NCBI RefSeq assembly: GCF_016595505.1
Contig: NZ_JAENIL010000020.1
Span: 58,604 to 122,603, forward strand
Direction of reading: 5' to 3'
Length of the DNA: 64,000 bases
Origin: Pelagicoccus mobilis
Lineage (GTDB): Bacteria > Verrucomicrobiota > Verrucomicrobiia > Opitutales > Opitutaceae
Shown here: one piece after another, positions 1 to 9,230 of the stretch
Layout: the number at the start of each line of letters is the position of its first letter
Position numbering within the stretch: position 1 is the first letter of the stretch
Program-made: the position numbers and the translations under genes
The notes under the pieces: model-generated
What the model was told of the DNA's origin: nothing
What the model saw: only the letters and a program-made list of their open reading frames with translations
The model's database searches: none

Positions 1-245
1 CTCTCTCCGGACGCCAGCTAGACGTGTCTACGACCCAACGAGGCCTTGTTGTCTACGCCTCCAACGGGCTAAGCGACGAGTTCGTGGGCAAATACGGCAT
101 CCGCTACGGTGTTCATAAAGCGATCTGTTTGGAAACCCACGCCCTTCCAGCCTCGCCAGACTACTCCCACTTCCCCTCCACGGTTTTGTATCCGGAGGAC
201 AAGTACCACGAGACGGTCATCTATTCGTTCGGTCTAAGCGAGTGA
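1..245 (+). CDS. galM: Aldose 1-epimerase (galactose mutarotase), C-terminal part
   Basis: Interconverts alpha and beta anomers of aldoses such as galactose and glucose so that kinases and isomerases can use them. Only about 80 C-terminal codons lie inside the window. The frame is open to the left edge (first complete codon at 3), so the GTG at 24 is internal and not a start. The visible residues SGRQLDVSTT, LVVYASNGL, AICLETHALPASP and FPSTVLYPEDKY match the conserved last strands of the GalM family, including the Glu-Thr pair of the CLET segment; in this family the Glu is the catalytic base. The stop is TGA at 243-245. It precedes an ECF sigma factor gene by about 50 bp on the same strand and would fit a sugar-use cluster extending to the left. 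Assignment is firm; whether it belongs to the same operon as the next gene is not known. Confidence 0.9.
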   Translation, partial: LSGRQLDVSTTQRGLVVYASNGLSDEFVGKYGIRYGVHKAICLETHALPASPDYSHFPSTVLYPEDKYHETVIYSFGLSE

Positions 246-293
246 CCAAGGAGGGCGTCAGCGAAGTTTTCTTCTAGTTAATTTCGCTTGTAG

Positions 294-881
294 GTGCGTC
301 TCACTACCGAAGACGCACGCCTAAGCCTTCCTCCACTCCAAATGCCCCCACAGCCCCAGAGCATTTCAGACTGGTTCGAGTCTGAAGTCCGGGTCAACGA
401 ACCCAGTCTACGTGCCTACTTGAAGCACAAGGTGCCCGAGGGGACGGAGGTCGACGATATTCTACAAGAGACCTACGCGAAGATCATATCGATCCAGCGA
501 ACCAAGCCGATCCTCTCGCCAAGGGGTCTACTTTTCACGATCGCGAAAAATCTGATTCGAGATCTCTTCCGAAAGAAGTACTCTTCGAAAATCATTTCCT
601 TAGGGGAAATCGACGACAGCTCCGTCTTCAATCTCGAACACACGGCCGTTCCTGAGTTCGCACAAACTGACGAAGTCGAAATTCTGCAGGCCGCCATCAG
701 ATCGCTCCCTAAAAAATGCCGAGTCATCTTCCTCCTTCGAAACTATGAACGCCTTTCCTACAAACAGATCGCGGAACGCCTGGGCATCTCGGTCAAAACA
801 GTGGAGGCCCAATTAGCCATTGGCATCAAGCGTTGCCGCAAGTTCTTCGAAGCCAAAGGGATCATCAACGAGTCACGCTGA
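294..881 (+). CDS. ECF-type RNA polymerase sigma factor (FecI-like)
   Basis: Directs RNA polymerase to a small regulon in response to a cell-surface signal. The 195-residue protein has the two-domain ECF layout. Region 2 spans about residues 35-100 (VDDILQETYAKI, then LLFTIAKNLIRDLFRKK). A linker follows, then region 4 with its helix-turn-helix at about 135-185 (LPKKCRVIFLLRNYERLSYKQIAERLGISVKTVE; shown here only as the span, key residues LSYKQIAERLG). The GTG at 294 has no clear ribosome-binding site; an ATG at 342 (residue 17) would still keep region 2 intact and is a fair alternative. The FecR-type gene starts 16 bp after the stop and an STN-containing TonB receptor follows, the classical order for trans-envelope signalling. 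The likely target is therefore the receptor gene and its neighbours; this last point is inference. Confidence 0.9.
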   Translation: MRLTTEDARLSLPPLQMPPQPQSISDWFESEVRVNEPSLRAYLKHKVPEGTEVDDILQETYAKIISIQRTKPILSPRGLLFTIAKNLIRDLFRKKYSSKIISLGEIDDSSVFNLEHTAVPEFAQTDEVEILQAAIRSLPKKCRVIFLLRNYERLSYKQIAERLGISVKTVEAQLAIGIKRCRKFFEAKGIINESR

Positions 882-897
882 AGACACTCAAGCGATC

Positions 898-1956
898 ATG
901 TTCAACCACGACAACAACGAGCAGGAAGCTAATTCCTTATTCGAACGAGCCGCAGACTGGTTTGTGAAATGCGAACGTGGTTTGAGCCCGGATGAAAACG
1001 CCCAACTCGAAAGAGAACTCGAACGGGATCCAAAACTGCAAGATGAACTCGACGCGTTTTTCGAATCTCAACAACTGGCCCAAGGCCTATCCCCAGATCT
1101 CGCAAACGAGCTGCTCGCAGAAGCTCAAGCTACATCAACAGTCTCCACCTGGTGGAAGCATATGGGTGCCATGGCAGCGCTACTCATACTCGGAATCGGC
1201 CTCTTCTTCGCAACGCACCCCATAGATCAGACGACTCATACCGAGGAGTTGGTCGCCACCCAGCAAACGCAAACCCACGTCTTGCCAGATGGTTCACTCA
1301 TTCGTCTAAATTCGGACACTAGAGTCGAGGTCAGTTACTCAGAGCATGAACGAGCCATCCAGCTTCTAAGCGGTGAAGCTCTCTTCGAGGTCGCCAAAGA
1401 CAAATCACGCCCCTTCTCCGTATCGATTGGCGAGGTAAAGGTGCTCGCCGTCGGAACCGCTTTTAATATCAAGTTTTCCGATACAATCGATGTGTTCGTT
1501 ACCGAGGGAATCGTGAGTATCGATTCGCCCCTCCTACTTGCTCACGACGCCGTTCAAGCTATAGAATCGAATGTGGGCCCATCATCCCCACTCGACCGGG
1601 GGAAGCGTGTGATCCAGGGTCAAAGAGCCGAAGTCATCCACAATGAAAATACGAAGGCTGTTCAATTAAAGGTCACTACCCCAGATCCCCAAACAGTGAA
1701 CCAAGCACTTCGCTGGCAACGCTCGCTTTTAACGATCGAAGCGGAAACTCTCGAACAGATTGCCGCTAGCTTCGAACAGAAGACAGGCTACAAGCTCGTC
1801 ATCGCTGACCCGAAATTGAAGCAACTCCAGTTCGGCGGTCGATTCCCGAGCGATGACGCGCTCGGGTTTCTCAAGATTTTGAATACCGGATACGGCATTC
1901 CATGGAAAAAGGGAGCAGAAGGCGAATTCATCATCGGAGAGCCTGATGCAAATTAG
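898..1956 (+). CDS. FecR-family anti-sigma factor
   Basis: Inner-membrane protein that holds the adjacent ECF sigma factor and passes on the signal from the receptor. The frame is open from 820, inside the sigma gene, but ATG 898 (MFNHDNNEQEAN) gives a natural start 16 bp after the sigma stop; 352 residues. Domains: cytoplasmic DUF4880-like N-terminus (AADWFVKCERGLSPDE, about 15-60); a single membrane helix at about 86-108 (MGAMAALLILGIGLFFA); a periplasmic FecR domain at about 120-225 (HVLPDGSLIRLNSDTRV, GEALFEVAKD); and a C-terminal DUF4974-like region (LTIEAETLEQIAASFEQKTG) resembling the STN fold that contacts the receptor. Length and order match the family. It is the middle gene of the sigma-FecR-receptor set. 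Stoichiometry and whether it also activates the sigma factor cannot be judged from sequence. Confidence 0.9.
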   Translation: MFNHDNNEQEANSLFERAADWFVKCERGLSPDENAQLERELERDPKLQDELDAFFESQQLAQGLSPDLANELLAEAQATSTVSTWWKHMGAMAALLILGIGLFFATHPIDQTTHTEELVATQQTQTHVLPDGSLIRLNSDTRVEVSYSEHERAIQLLSGEALFEVAKDKSRPFSVSIGEVKVLAVGTAFNIKFSDTIDVFVTEGIVSIDSPLLLAHDAVQAIESNVGPSSPLDRGKRVIQGQRAEVIHNENTKAVQLKVTTPDPQTVNQALRWQRSLLTIEAETLEQIAASFEQKTGYKLVIADPKLKQLQFGGRFPSDDALGFLKILNTGYGIPWKKGAEGEFIIGEPDAN

Positions 1957-1996
1957 AACTTAGCCACAAAAAAACTTATCCAACTTACAGAATAAT

Positions 1997-2005
1997 TTTT
2001 AGGGG
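1997..2005 (+). promoter_or_regulatory. TTTTAGGGG word ahead of the STN receptor gene
   Basis: The sequence TTTTAGGGG lies 41 bp after the FecR stop and upstream of the receptor. The same 9-mer on the sense strand lies upstream of the second receptor gene (fwd 23533-23541), and its complement CCCCTAAAA sits 3 bp before the ATG at 6138. Function is unknown; it may be part of a leader or a protein-binding site. Confidence 0.35.
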
Positions 2006-2178
2006 ATATTGGCGCTAGCTACGACTTCCTGCACGAACCGTGACGCCCTGACAGGCCACCAGCTGAAGTCATTGCTTCTGTGTCTCCAATCTACCCCAAC
2101 TCCATTTTTGAACTACAAGAGCAGCCAGTGCGAACTGGCGGTCACTTCGAGTCTCACAAGGACTGTGATTCAAACGAG

Positions 2179-5100
2179 ATGGGCATACGAGACGTCATCT
2201 TCATAGCGCTCGCATCCAAGCTCGCGATTCACCCCGCACTTGAAGCCGCCCAGAACTCGAACGATCCAAACGGGCTCCTATTGGCCCAATCGATGCGTTT
2301 CGAGATCGGTTCGGCATGGGCGGAAGAGTCGCTACCTCTACTGCTCGCGCAAATTGATCTGCCGGTGATCTACATTCGAAACGAGATCACAGGAATCAAA
2401 TTGAATGCGGTGATTGGCGAGTACTCGCCAGCGGAAGCTCTCCATCAACTGACGGCCAACACGGGGCTAGTCGTTATTAAAGACGAGGACTCGGGAACTT
2501 GGCTCATCAAGCGTCAAGATCCAGAGAGCTCAACATTCACAACGATGAAAGACGGTTCGAATAACCAACAAAACTCATTCGAACCCAATATGGCTAATAC
2601 AAAACCTACCCCTAAAAAACGGCTCGTACAGACAAGCAAAGGTCTGCTCGCGCTTTTGGCAGCTAGCAATGTTGCCGACATCAAAGGACAAGAGAACGAA
2701 GAAGAAGTCTTCGAACTCAGTCCCTTCTCAGTAACCGGACAAGAAGACTCCGGCTACCGTGCCACCTCCACCCTCGCCGGTACCCGACTGAACACGGACC
2801 TCAAAAACGTGGGATCGGCGATCTCGGTCCTAACTCAGGAGTTCTTTGAAGACACAGGAGCGACCGACGCAGCAAGCGTATTGTCCTACGCTCTCAGCAC
2901 CGAAGTTAGCGGGCCTCAAGGCAACTTCGCCGGCAACACCTACAACTCCAGGGGCAACTCTGCCAACACGAACTCCGTACGTGCAAATCCAGAAGGAGCC
3001 CAACGCGTACGCGGACTCGCCTCCGCGGAGCTTACCCGCAACTATTTCCTAACGGATATCGCATTCGACAGCTACAACACCAGCGCCGTCACCATAAATC
3101 GCGGCCCGAATTCCCTGCTCTTCGGTATCGGCAGTCCGGGCGGGGTCATCGAGAACTCCCTCAATAAAGCGAGCCTCGGCAGCGACTTCGGAGAAGTCAG
3201 CCTCCGCCTCGGAAAACGCGGAAGCTATCGCGCATCGGTTGACTACAATAAGGTACTGATAGAAGATAAACTCGCCGTTCGATTCGCCGTTCTCGACGAA
3301 GAGGAAAACTTCCGTCAGGAACCCGCCTTCGAAGAGGATAGCCGCTTCTTCTTCACCTTCGAATCCGTCCTCGCTAAAAACGAAGACTCCGACTTCCTCG
3401 GCAAAACCACCCTTCGCGGCAACTACGAAAACGGCAGCATCGACCGCAACCCGCCGGAAGTCCTCCCGCCTGCAGACGGCCTCAAGGACTGGTTCTCCAC
3501 CCCCGATCCAGCAATCCAAGACATCGTGGGTATCGACTGGGCCACTACGCCCGGAGCAGATTGGGCCGTCGACGGGTCCTTCGTCCCGAAGTGGACAGTC
3601 GACTCCGATCGCATCGAAGGATTCCCCGGCGCCTTTCGCGAACCGGCTATCCGAGGTTCCGCTCGCGAACCTTACTTCATATCCGAAGCCGTATACTTCC
3701 AACCAGACGGCACGATCGGGATAGGCATCCCAAGCGCGTCTGATCTTACTGGCGTGCAAGCCCGAATCCTGTACAAGGATGGCGAATACGGACGCGTTGG
3801 CGGAAACCCTCGCACCGACCTCCATTACACTAAGCCATTCGAAGGTGAAAGCTATTCACCCAACTTCGTCGTTCCGGTTATCATGAATCGAAACATATTC
3901 GATAACCGTAACCACCTGCTTTACGGCAATAGCAGCTTCTCTAACGACGATTTCGAAGCCTACAACCTCACCCTCGAGCAAAGCTTCTTCGGCGGCAATG
4001 GCGGTTTGGAGATCGCCTTCGACGAGCAGAACTTCGAGCGCGAATCGAGCCTGCCCTTCACAGGCAGCCGCGAATACGCCATCCGCATTGATGTCAGCGA
4101 AAACCTGCCGTACCAGGACGTCCCTAATCCTAATCTCGGTCGCCCTGTCATCGCCACAAACTGGGGCGATATGGATACACGTTCAGTCGATCGGCAAGCC
4201 CTGCGAGCCACCGCCTTCTACCAGCTCGACTTCACTGATCGCGAAGACCCGTTCAAATGGATCGGGAAGCACGTGCTAACCGGATTTTACAGTGAACAGG
4301 AGATCGACCGTAGGGGCGAAGGCTATATCGGACGCTACGTCGGAGCCGACTTCGACTTCCAAGCTGCCGTCACCCAGCGCACGATCAACAACTTCCGCAA
4401 CGGCGCCAATATCATCCAGTACATCGGTCCATCCTACCTGAACGATTCGTCCATCCAATCAAAGGACGACATCCACATCGGCAACATCGCCACCATCCCC
4501 GCCTTCGTCGACGGCGAGGAGTTCAAAGTGGCCTACTTCGACAGCCGGACCCGTACCCACGAAATTGGCCACATCGCCACAAGACGCATCCTGAACAGTG
4601 GCAGTCTTTCCCAAGACAAAATAGATTCGAACGTATTCAGTATTCAAAGCTACCTGCTAAACGGCAATCTAGTCGGCCTAGCCGGTTGGCGCGAAGATTC
4701 GATCGACAGCTACGAGATTGCTTCCAACGATCGACTCCCCACCGGCGAATACGATCCGGCCAACTTCGTCCTCGGAGACACCCCAGCCTCAGCAGACGGC
4801 GATACCTTCACATGGAGTCTTGTCGCCCACGTGCCACAGGAACTCCCAGGTAAGTCGAAGCTGAGCTTCCACTACAACGAGTCCGAAAACTTCGCTCCAT
4901 CGGGCGTGCGCCGCAATACTCTAGGCGACCTCCTATCCCCGCCAGAAGGCACCACCAAGGAATACGGATTCAGCCTCGATCTCTTGGAGAGCAAGCTATT
5001 CATTCGCGCCAACTGGTATGAAACGACCAGCGCCAACGCACAGGATAGCGCCGTGCAATCTGCCGCCAATAGCACCCTTTCCAGCCCGCTGTTTTGGCTA

Positions 5101-5979
5101 CAGAACTTTAAGGAAGCAGAGCTCGACGGCTTGACCATTGCAGAAGCCCTGACGACCGACCAAAACCCACCCGAGGCCGGCAGTCTGTTCTCTTCCTACG
5201 ACGAGCATTACAACACCATCATCGGTTCGCTGCCTCCAACGCTCGCCCAACGCGCAAACATTCGTTACGACGGAAACGCTTGGGTCACCGATCCACTCCC
5301 GGGTCGCATCGCCACTACCAGCTTCAAGGCAGAAGGTTTCGAGGTAGACCTCACCGCTACCCCCACCTCGAACTGGAGACTAGGGCTCAACGTCGCCAAG
5401 CAGGAAACTGTGCAAAGCGACACAGCCGCGGTGCTTTCACAAGTATCCAACACCCTAGTACAAGGACTCCAGGGTGCTGGATTGTGGGATTTGAATGACG
5501 CTCCTCTTATCGGAGGCTGGACCTTCAATACGCGCTATACCCGCGACGCGATTCTGCCCGTAGCAGCCGCCCTCACCAAGGACGGTCAATTCTCGCCTGA
5601 GCAACGCAAGTGGCGAGCAAACGCCTTCACCAATTACAAGTTCGAAGACGGACGCTTCAAGGGCCTGGGAATTGGCGGCGCCCTTCGCTGGCAAGACAAG
5701 GTAGCGACAGGATTCCCGCTTTCACTCAATTCAGACGGAATTCAAGTTCCAGACTTGAGCAGCCCCTTCCTCGGTTCTGACGAACTATCGGGCGACCTCT
5801 GGGCCAGCTACCAGACTCGTCTCGGAGACAAGATCGATTGGAAGATCCAGCTCAACATCCGTAATCTAATTGGTGAGAGTGACTATATCCCTGTTCGCAC
5901 CAACCCAGACGGAAGTCTCGCCGTGGTCCGCAACCCGAATCCCACCGAGGTTTTCCTCACCAACACCTTCAAGTTCTAG
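2179..5979 (+). CDS. TonB-dependent receptor with N-terminal STN signalling domain
   Basis: Outer-membrane beta-barrel that imports oligosaccharides using TonB energy and signals to the FecR protein. The frame is open from GTG 2080, but ATG 2179 begins a weak signal-like stretch (MGIRDVIFIALASKLAIHP). An STN domain follows at about residues 40-115 (SLPLLLAQIDLPVIYI, NTGLVVIKDEDSGTWLI). Next comes a second signal-like segment starting at an internal ATG (2590: MANTKPTPKKRLV then LLALLAASNVA), a probable TonB-box region EEVFELSPFSVTG, a plug domain (GYRATSTLAGTRLNTDLKNV) and the barrel, ending in the typical terminal aromatic residue (FLTNTFKF). From 2179 it is 1266 residues. No SusD-like partner follows, as is usual outside Bacteroidota. 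A strong terminator lies directly downstream. The true start is uncertain: 2080, 2179 or 2590 are all in frame and none has a clear ribosome-binding site. Confidence 0.9.
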   Translation: MGIRDVIFIALASKLAIHPALEAAQNSNDPNGLLLAQSMRFEIGSAWAEESLPLLLAQIDLPVIYIRNEITGIKLNAVIGEYSPAEALHQLTANTGLVVIKDEDSGTWLIKRQDPESSTFTTMKDGSNNQQNSFEPNMANTKPTPKKRLVQTSKGLLALLAASNVADIKGQENEEEVFELSPFSVTGQEDSGYRATSTLAGTRLNTDLKNVGSAISVLTQEFFEDTGATDAASVLSYALSTEVSGPQGNFAGNTYNSRGNSANTNSVRANPEGAQRVRGLASAELTRNYFLTDIAFDSYNTSAVTINRGPNSLLFGIGSPGGVIENSLNKASLGSDFGEVSLRLGKRGSYRASVDYNKVLIEDKLAVRFAVLDEEENFRQEPAFEEDSRFFFTFESVLAKNEDSDFLGKTTLRGNYENGSIDRNPPEVLPPADGLKDWFSTPDPAIQDIVGIDWATTPGADWAVDGSFVPKWTVDSDRIEGFPGAFREPAIRGSAREPYFISEAVYFQPDGTIGIGIPSASDLTGVQARILYKDGEYGRVGGNPRTDLHYTKPFEGESYSPNFVVPVIMNRNIFDNRNHLLYGNSSFSNDDFEAYNLTLEQSFFGGNGGLEIAFDEQNFERESSLPFTGSREYAIRIDVSENLPYQDVPNPNLGRPVIATNWGDMDTRSVDRQALRATAFYQLDFTDREDPFKWIGKHVLTGFYSEQEIDRRGEGYIGRYVGADFDFQAAVTQRTINNFRNGANIIQYIGPSYLNDSSIQSKDDIHIGNIATIPAFVDGEEFKVAYFDSRTRTHEIGHIATRRILNSGSLSQDKIDSNVFSIQSYLLNGNLVGLAGWREDSIDSYEIASNDRLPTGEYDPANFVLGDTPASADGDTFTWSLVAHVPQELPGKSKLSFHYNESENFAPSGVRRNTLGDLLSPPEGTTKEYGFSLDLLESKLFIRANWYETTSANAQDSAVQSAANSTLSSPLFWLQNFKEAELDGLTIAEALTTDQNPPEAGSLFSSYDEHYNTIIGSLPPTLAQRANIRYDGNAWVTDPLPGRIATTSFKAEGFEVDLTATPTSNWRLGLNVAKQETVQSDTAAVLSQVSNTLVQGLQGAGLWDLNDAPLIGGWTFNTRYTRDAILPVAAALTKDGQFSPEQRKWRANAFTNYKFEDGRFKGLGIGGALRWQDKVATGFPLSLNSDGIQVPDLSSPFLGSDELSGDLWASYQTRLGDKIDWKIQLNIRNLIGESDYIPVRTNPDGSLAVVRNPNPTEVFLTNTFKF

Positions 5980-6007
5980 GAATCGGCTAAAAACCGATTA
6001 AAGTTCC

Positions 6008-6040
6008 AATCCCCCTGCCACACACGGCAGGGGGATTTTT
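6008..6040 (+). terminator. Rho-independent terminator after the STN receptor gene
   Basis: A perfect 12-bp stem, AATCCCCCTGCC (6008-6019) pairing with GGCAGGGGGATT (6026-6037), has a 6-nt loop and runs into five T residues. It lies 29 bp after the receptor stop codon and separates the sigma/FecR/receptor unit from the DUF5060 glycosidase gene. Confidence 0.9.
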
Positions 6041-6137
6041 GTCGCCAAATTTAGATTCTCTTAGTCAATATCCTCCCCAAACGTGTCTTTGTATGTAATC
6101 TACAATTTAAAGCACTTTTCTAGCTACCCCTAAAACT

Positions 6138-7727
6138 ATGAAACTTCGAAAGCTATCCTTTATCGCAATTACCGTTGCGTGTTTGATCAACAGCCTTGCC
6201 GCTGCGAATACGACCGCTCGCTGGAATCCAATCGACCTCGAGTTCAAAGCGAAAGTAGCAGCCGGTACCGAGTTCGATTTGGACTTTTCCGCGACTTTTA
6301 CCGGCCCGGAGAATCAAAAACTCACCGTGCCAGGATTCTACGATGGCGATAATCGATTCATCGTACGCTTCGCGCCTCCAGAAGAGGGCGAATGGACCTA
6401 CCTCACCTCTTCCTCCGAACGCTCCCTCGCCGGCAAGACAGGCTCCTTGAGCGTCACGCCTGCCCTTCCAGGCAAACGCGGTCCTGTCGGTATCAGCAAG
6501 TCGAACCCACAAAAATTCGCCTACGCCGACGGCAGCCAATATTTCCCCATAGGTTTCGAACTGGACTGGCTCTTTGCCATCGATGCAGAGAACGGTGAGG
6601 ACATACCCAAGACGCGCAGTGTCATCCGCCACGTACGCGAAAACGGCTTCAACCAGATCGTGATGAACGTCTTCGCTTACGATGTAAACTGGCCACGCGA
6701 TCCGAAGCTTCCGGCTAAATACGACTACGGTAAACCCAGTGTCTTCCCATACGGCGGCGACAACACCAACCCTGATTTCAGCACACTTGACCTCGAGTTC
6801 TTCCAACGCTTCGACCGGGTCGTAGAACACCTCGACGAACAGGGCATCATCGCCCATATCATGATCTACGTTTGGAACAAGCAGGTCTCGTGGCCAGAAG
6901 CCGAATCTGACGCCGACAACCGCTACTTCGACTACGTCGTCAAACGCTACCAGGCCTTCCCCAACTTGATCTGGGATATTTCGAAAGAAGCCACCGGATA
7001 CGGTCACAACGACAGGCAATACATAGTCGACCGCATCACTCGACTCCGTGCACTCGATGGTCACGACCGACTCGTCACTGTCCACGACTATGGATACTGT
7101 AACCAATACCCAGATACAGTGGACTTCATCTCTATCCAAAACTGGAAGGCAGAGATCCACCGAGTCATGCGGGACGTAGTGACCAAGCACGACAAGAAGC
7201 CAGTATTCAATATCGAGCACGGCGGCTACGAAGGCGGCCCCTACCACGTCTTCACTGGCACCTATTTGACTCCGCTTTCCAATCTTGAGCGTGCGTACAA
7301 GATCATCTTCGCCGAGGCATCGATCACTCACTACTGGCAGGATACATCCTGGAACGTGGTGATCCACGACATCGAGAATCTCCCTGCAGAAGATCAGCCC
7401 AAGCTTCACTACTACCGCCACATGGCGGACTTCATCGAGAAGCAACAGGTCAATGACCTAGTAACCACTCCAGACGCAGCCAGCGCCGGCTTCTGCCTTT
7501 CCAACAAAGACGACTTCTACATGCACCTGCTACCCGCAGACCACGATGCTCTCGTAGTACGTCAACGTCCCGGCTACGAAAACGGCACCGTACACTTCAC
7601 CTGGTTCGACCCACTCACCGGCGAATACGAAGACGGCGGCACCCGCCCCGTAGAAAAGTGGATGCGTGTTCACACCCCTCAGCCCTACCAACTGAGAATC
7701 CTGCTCGTTCAGTTCAAGAAGGACTAA
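6138..7727 (+). CDS. Secreted DUF5060-domain glycoside hydrolase (TIM-barrel)
   Basis: Predicted extracytoplasmic glycosidase; substrate not known. The signal peptide covers about residues 1-22 (LSFIAITVACLINSLAAAN). A DUF5060 beta-sandwich follows at about 25-110 (TVPGFYDGDNRFIVRFAPP, EGEWTY), then a (beta/alpha)8 barrel of the DUF4038/GH140-like kind (YFPIGFELDWLFA, ENGFNQIVMNVFAYD). Two Glu residues sit where retaining enzymes of this fold have them: LIWDISKEATGYG (acid/base candidate) and KPVFNIEHGGYEGG (nucleophile candidate). A small C-terminal beta domain ends the 529 residues. The start ATG follows ACCCCTAAAACT rather than a Shine-Dalgarno. A DUF5060 relative occurs at 47648-49486. 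The gene stands alone between the upstream terminator and a convergent neighbour, so it has its own promoter. A DUF5060 protein is certain; a specific activity is not assignable. Confidence 0.8.
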   Translation: MKLRKLSFIAITVACLINSLAAANTTARWNPIDLEFKAKVAAGTEFDLDFSATFTGPENQKLTVPGFYDGDNRFIVRFAPPEEGEWTYLTSSSERSLAGKTGSLSVTPALPGKRGPVGISKSNPQKFAYADGSQYFPIGFELDWLFAIDAENGEDIPKTRSVIRHVRENGFNQIVMNVFAYDVNWPRDPKLPAKYDYGKPSVFPYGGDNTNPDFSTLDLEFFQRFDRVVEHLDEQGIIAHIMIYVWNKQVSWPEAESDADNRYFDYVVKRYQAFPNLIWDISKEATGYGHNDRQYIVDRITRLRALDGHDRLVTVHDYGYCNQYPDTVDFISIQNWKAEIHRVMRDVVTKHDKKPVFNIEHGGYEGGPYHVFTGTYLTPLSNLERAYKIIFAEASITHYWQDTSWNVVIHDIENLPAEDQPKLHYYRHMADFIEKQQVNDLVTTPDAASAGFCLSNKDDFYMHLLPADHDALVVRQRPGYENGTVHFTWFDPLTGEYEDGGTRPVEKWMRVHTPQPYQLRILLVQFKKD

Positions 7728-7728
7728 A

Positions 7729-7801
7729 CAGGAGGGCAACGCTCTGTCGTTGCCTTCATTGCAGGATCCCCCAAACGGCAACGGCGCATCATTGCCCTCC
7801 T
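7729..7801. repeat. Inverted-repeat element, family A copy 1 (GGAGGGCAA...TTGCCCTCC)
   Basis: Sits in the 72-bp gap between two convergent genes. The outer arms are GGAGGGCAA (7731-7739) and TTGCCCTCC (7792-7800), the right arm touching the stop codon of the minus-strand gene. The left end also forms its own hairpin, GGCAACG (7735-7741) / CGTTGCC (7748-7754), with loop CTCTGT. A second copy is at 40820-40940 with a compensatory change in this stem. It probably also serves as a two-way terminator. Confidence 0.75.
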
Positions 7802-9212
7802 ATTCCAAGACCAGTTCCACTCTCTCCATTTTCACGAGAGCGGACTGGTCTTTGCCTTTTGTGGTGCGGTACTCAAACGCGAAACCGTAACCAGCAGGAA
7901 GCCCACTCAAATCCAATCGCGCCGGAGCTGTCTCCACGACTCGAACATAGTCTGGATTCCGTGAATACGTTTCGGCAACACTCTGCCACTTCGTCCACTT
8001 ATCGACCTTGCCATCGTTACTGGTATCCACTCCGACTCGGGCTTCAACACCCGGCACCCATGGGCCTGAACTGATGAAGTCAGTCTCAGCACGTTGACGG
8101 ATCAGATAGAACTGCCCTTCCGCGAAGCCAATCGTCGGATCGGGATGCCCTTCTCCCAGCTCACCAACAAACTCGAACTCCCGATCTAGACTATCGCTGA
8201 CAAATCGACCGACTCGGATCTTCTCGCCCACCGGATCAAAGTCGCAAAACAGATAGTACTTCTCCCCGATCTTAATCGCCGTCCAGTCTCCGTACGCATT
8301 TTGCTCCGGCGTATGAATTTCGTACTGGTAAGTGTCTTTGGTAGTCCCGTGAACATACTCACCAATTTCCCCCGTTGGATTCGTTCGATGATCAACAGCC
8401 GGCGGAAGGATACGGAAATCGTGGATACCATCAGGGCTCACTGCATGCCCAGCTAGCGGAGAATCCCAGGCATGCGTTCGAGCGTTAAGCGGATCCCAGT
8501 TCTCGTAAATCAAGTGGAACTTGCCATCCTTGTCATCACGAATGATCGCACTGTCTGATCCGTGCGAAGGATCTGCGAATACCATACCATAATCATAGCC
8601 CATCTTCCCGTCTCGAATATCCGAATCAATGATCAGGTGCGGATCTTCATCATTCGGGTTGTCATAGTAGATGTAGAAATCGCCATCGACGTACTCTGCT
8701 GTCGTCACCCAGCGTTCGCGGTATCCACTCACTGGGCCCAAGTGCTCCCAGGACTTCATATCAGAGCTTAACCACGCGTGGTACCCTTGCTCTGACTTCG
8801 GACGCGTCTCGCTCACATCCACACCGTTCACACGATTCTTTTTCCCAAGGGAAGCCGGGCGATAGCGTGCGAGCAGATAGTATTCACCATCCTTTACCGG
8901 AACGAAAACCGGAGCGTCTTCCATACCGGGAACGCCGACCTTTTCTATCTCTCGCCAGTTATTCCAATCATCGCTCTGAGTAAACGTGATCGAGCTTGCC
9001 TGCTTCGACTCCTCATATCGTTTTACCACGCTCGAAACCTTACTCGCGAACCCCGTCGATTTCGCTTCTCCTCCACGCAGCTCAATTTGCTCAGAATTCT
9101 GAACCGCGTTATGCCACTCAACTTGGCTATCAATCGTCCAAGTCGATTCACTTCCGACAAGTGAAGACGCTGCAGCGAGCGTCCCCATTAAAAATAATTT
9201 CGTCTTCAACAT
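7800..9212 (-). CDS. Secreted beta-propeller glycosidase-like protein (GH43/GH117-like)
   Basis: Predicted exported five-bladed beta-propeller enzyme or binding protein. The signal peptide is residues 1-20 (KLFLMGTLAAASSLVGSES). A short N-terminal region follows, then repeated propeller-blade signatures: EDAPVFVPVKDGEYYLLARY, DGDFYIYYDNPN, DSAIIRDDKDGKFHLIYENW, GDWTAIKIGEKYYLFCDFD, GHPDPTIGFAEGQFYLI. Acidic residues at blade starts (ED, DS, DW, DP) resemble those of GH43/GH32/GH117-type clans, but catalytic residues cannot be assigned by eye. The tail (LDLSGLPAGYGFAFEYRT) is a small beta domain. 470 residues. It is the last gene of a minus-strand run; the sulfatase stop is 19 bp before its start. 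The sense leader reads ACCCCTGTATTAGA directly before ATG. It most likely acts on the same sulfated glycan as the sulfatase. Confidence 0.6.
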   Translation of the reverse strand: MLKTKLFLMGTLAAASSLVGSESTWTIDSQVEWHNAVQNSEQIELRGGEAKSTGFASKVSSVVKRYEESKQASSITFTQSDDWNNWREIEKVGVPGMEDAPVFVPVKDGEYYLLARYRPASLGKKNRVNGVDVSETRPKSEQGYHAWLSSDMKSWEHLGPVSGYRERWVTTAEYVDGDFYIYYDNPNDEDPHLIIDSDIRDGKMGYDYGMVFADPSHGSDSAIIRDDKDGKFHLIYENWDPLNARTHAWDSPLAGHAVSPDGIHDFRILPPAVDHRTNPTGEIGEYVHGTTKDTYQYEIHTPEQNAYGDWTAIKIGEKYYLFCDFDPVGEKIRVGRFVSDSLDREFEFVGELGEGHPDPTIGFAEGQFYLIRQRAETDFISSGPWVPGVEARVGVDTSNDGKVDKWTKWQSVAETYSRNPDYVRVVETAPARLDLSGLPAGYGFAFEYRTTKGKDQSALVKMERVELVLE

Positions 9213-9230
9213 TCTAATACAGGGGTATTC

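Noticed and set aside
2009..2206. Small 65-codon frame between FecR and the receptor
   Set aside because: TTG start, no domain, overlaps the receptor N-terminus in another frame; more likely non-coding leader.
3049..3825. 258-codon minus-strand open frame
   Set aside because: Antisense to the first TonB receptor barrel and without start signals.
6153..7445. 430-codon open frame on the minus strand
   Set aside because: It lies fully opposite the DUF5060 gene, has low-complexity Val/Asp-rich translation and no recognisable domain; it is an antisense shadow.
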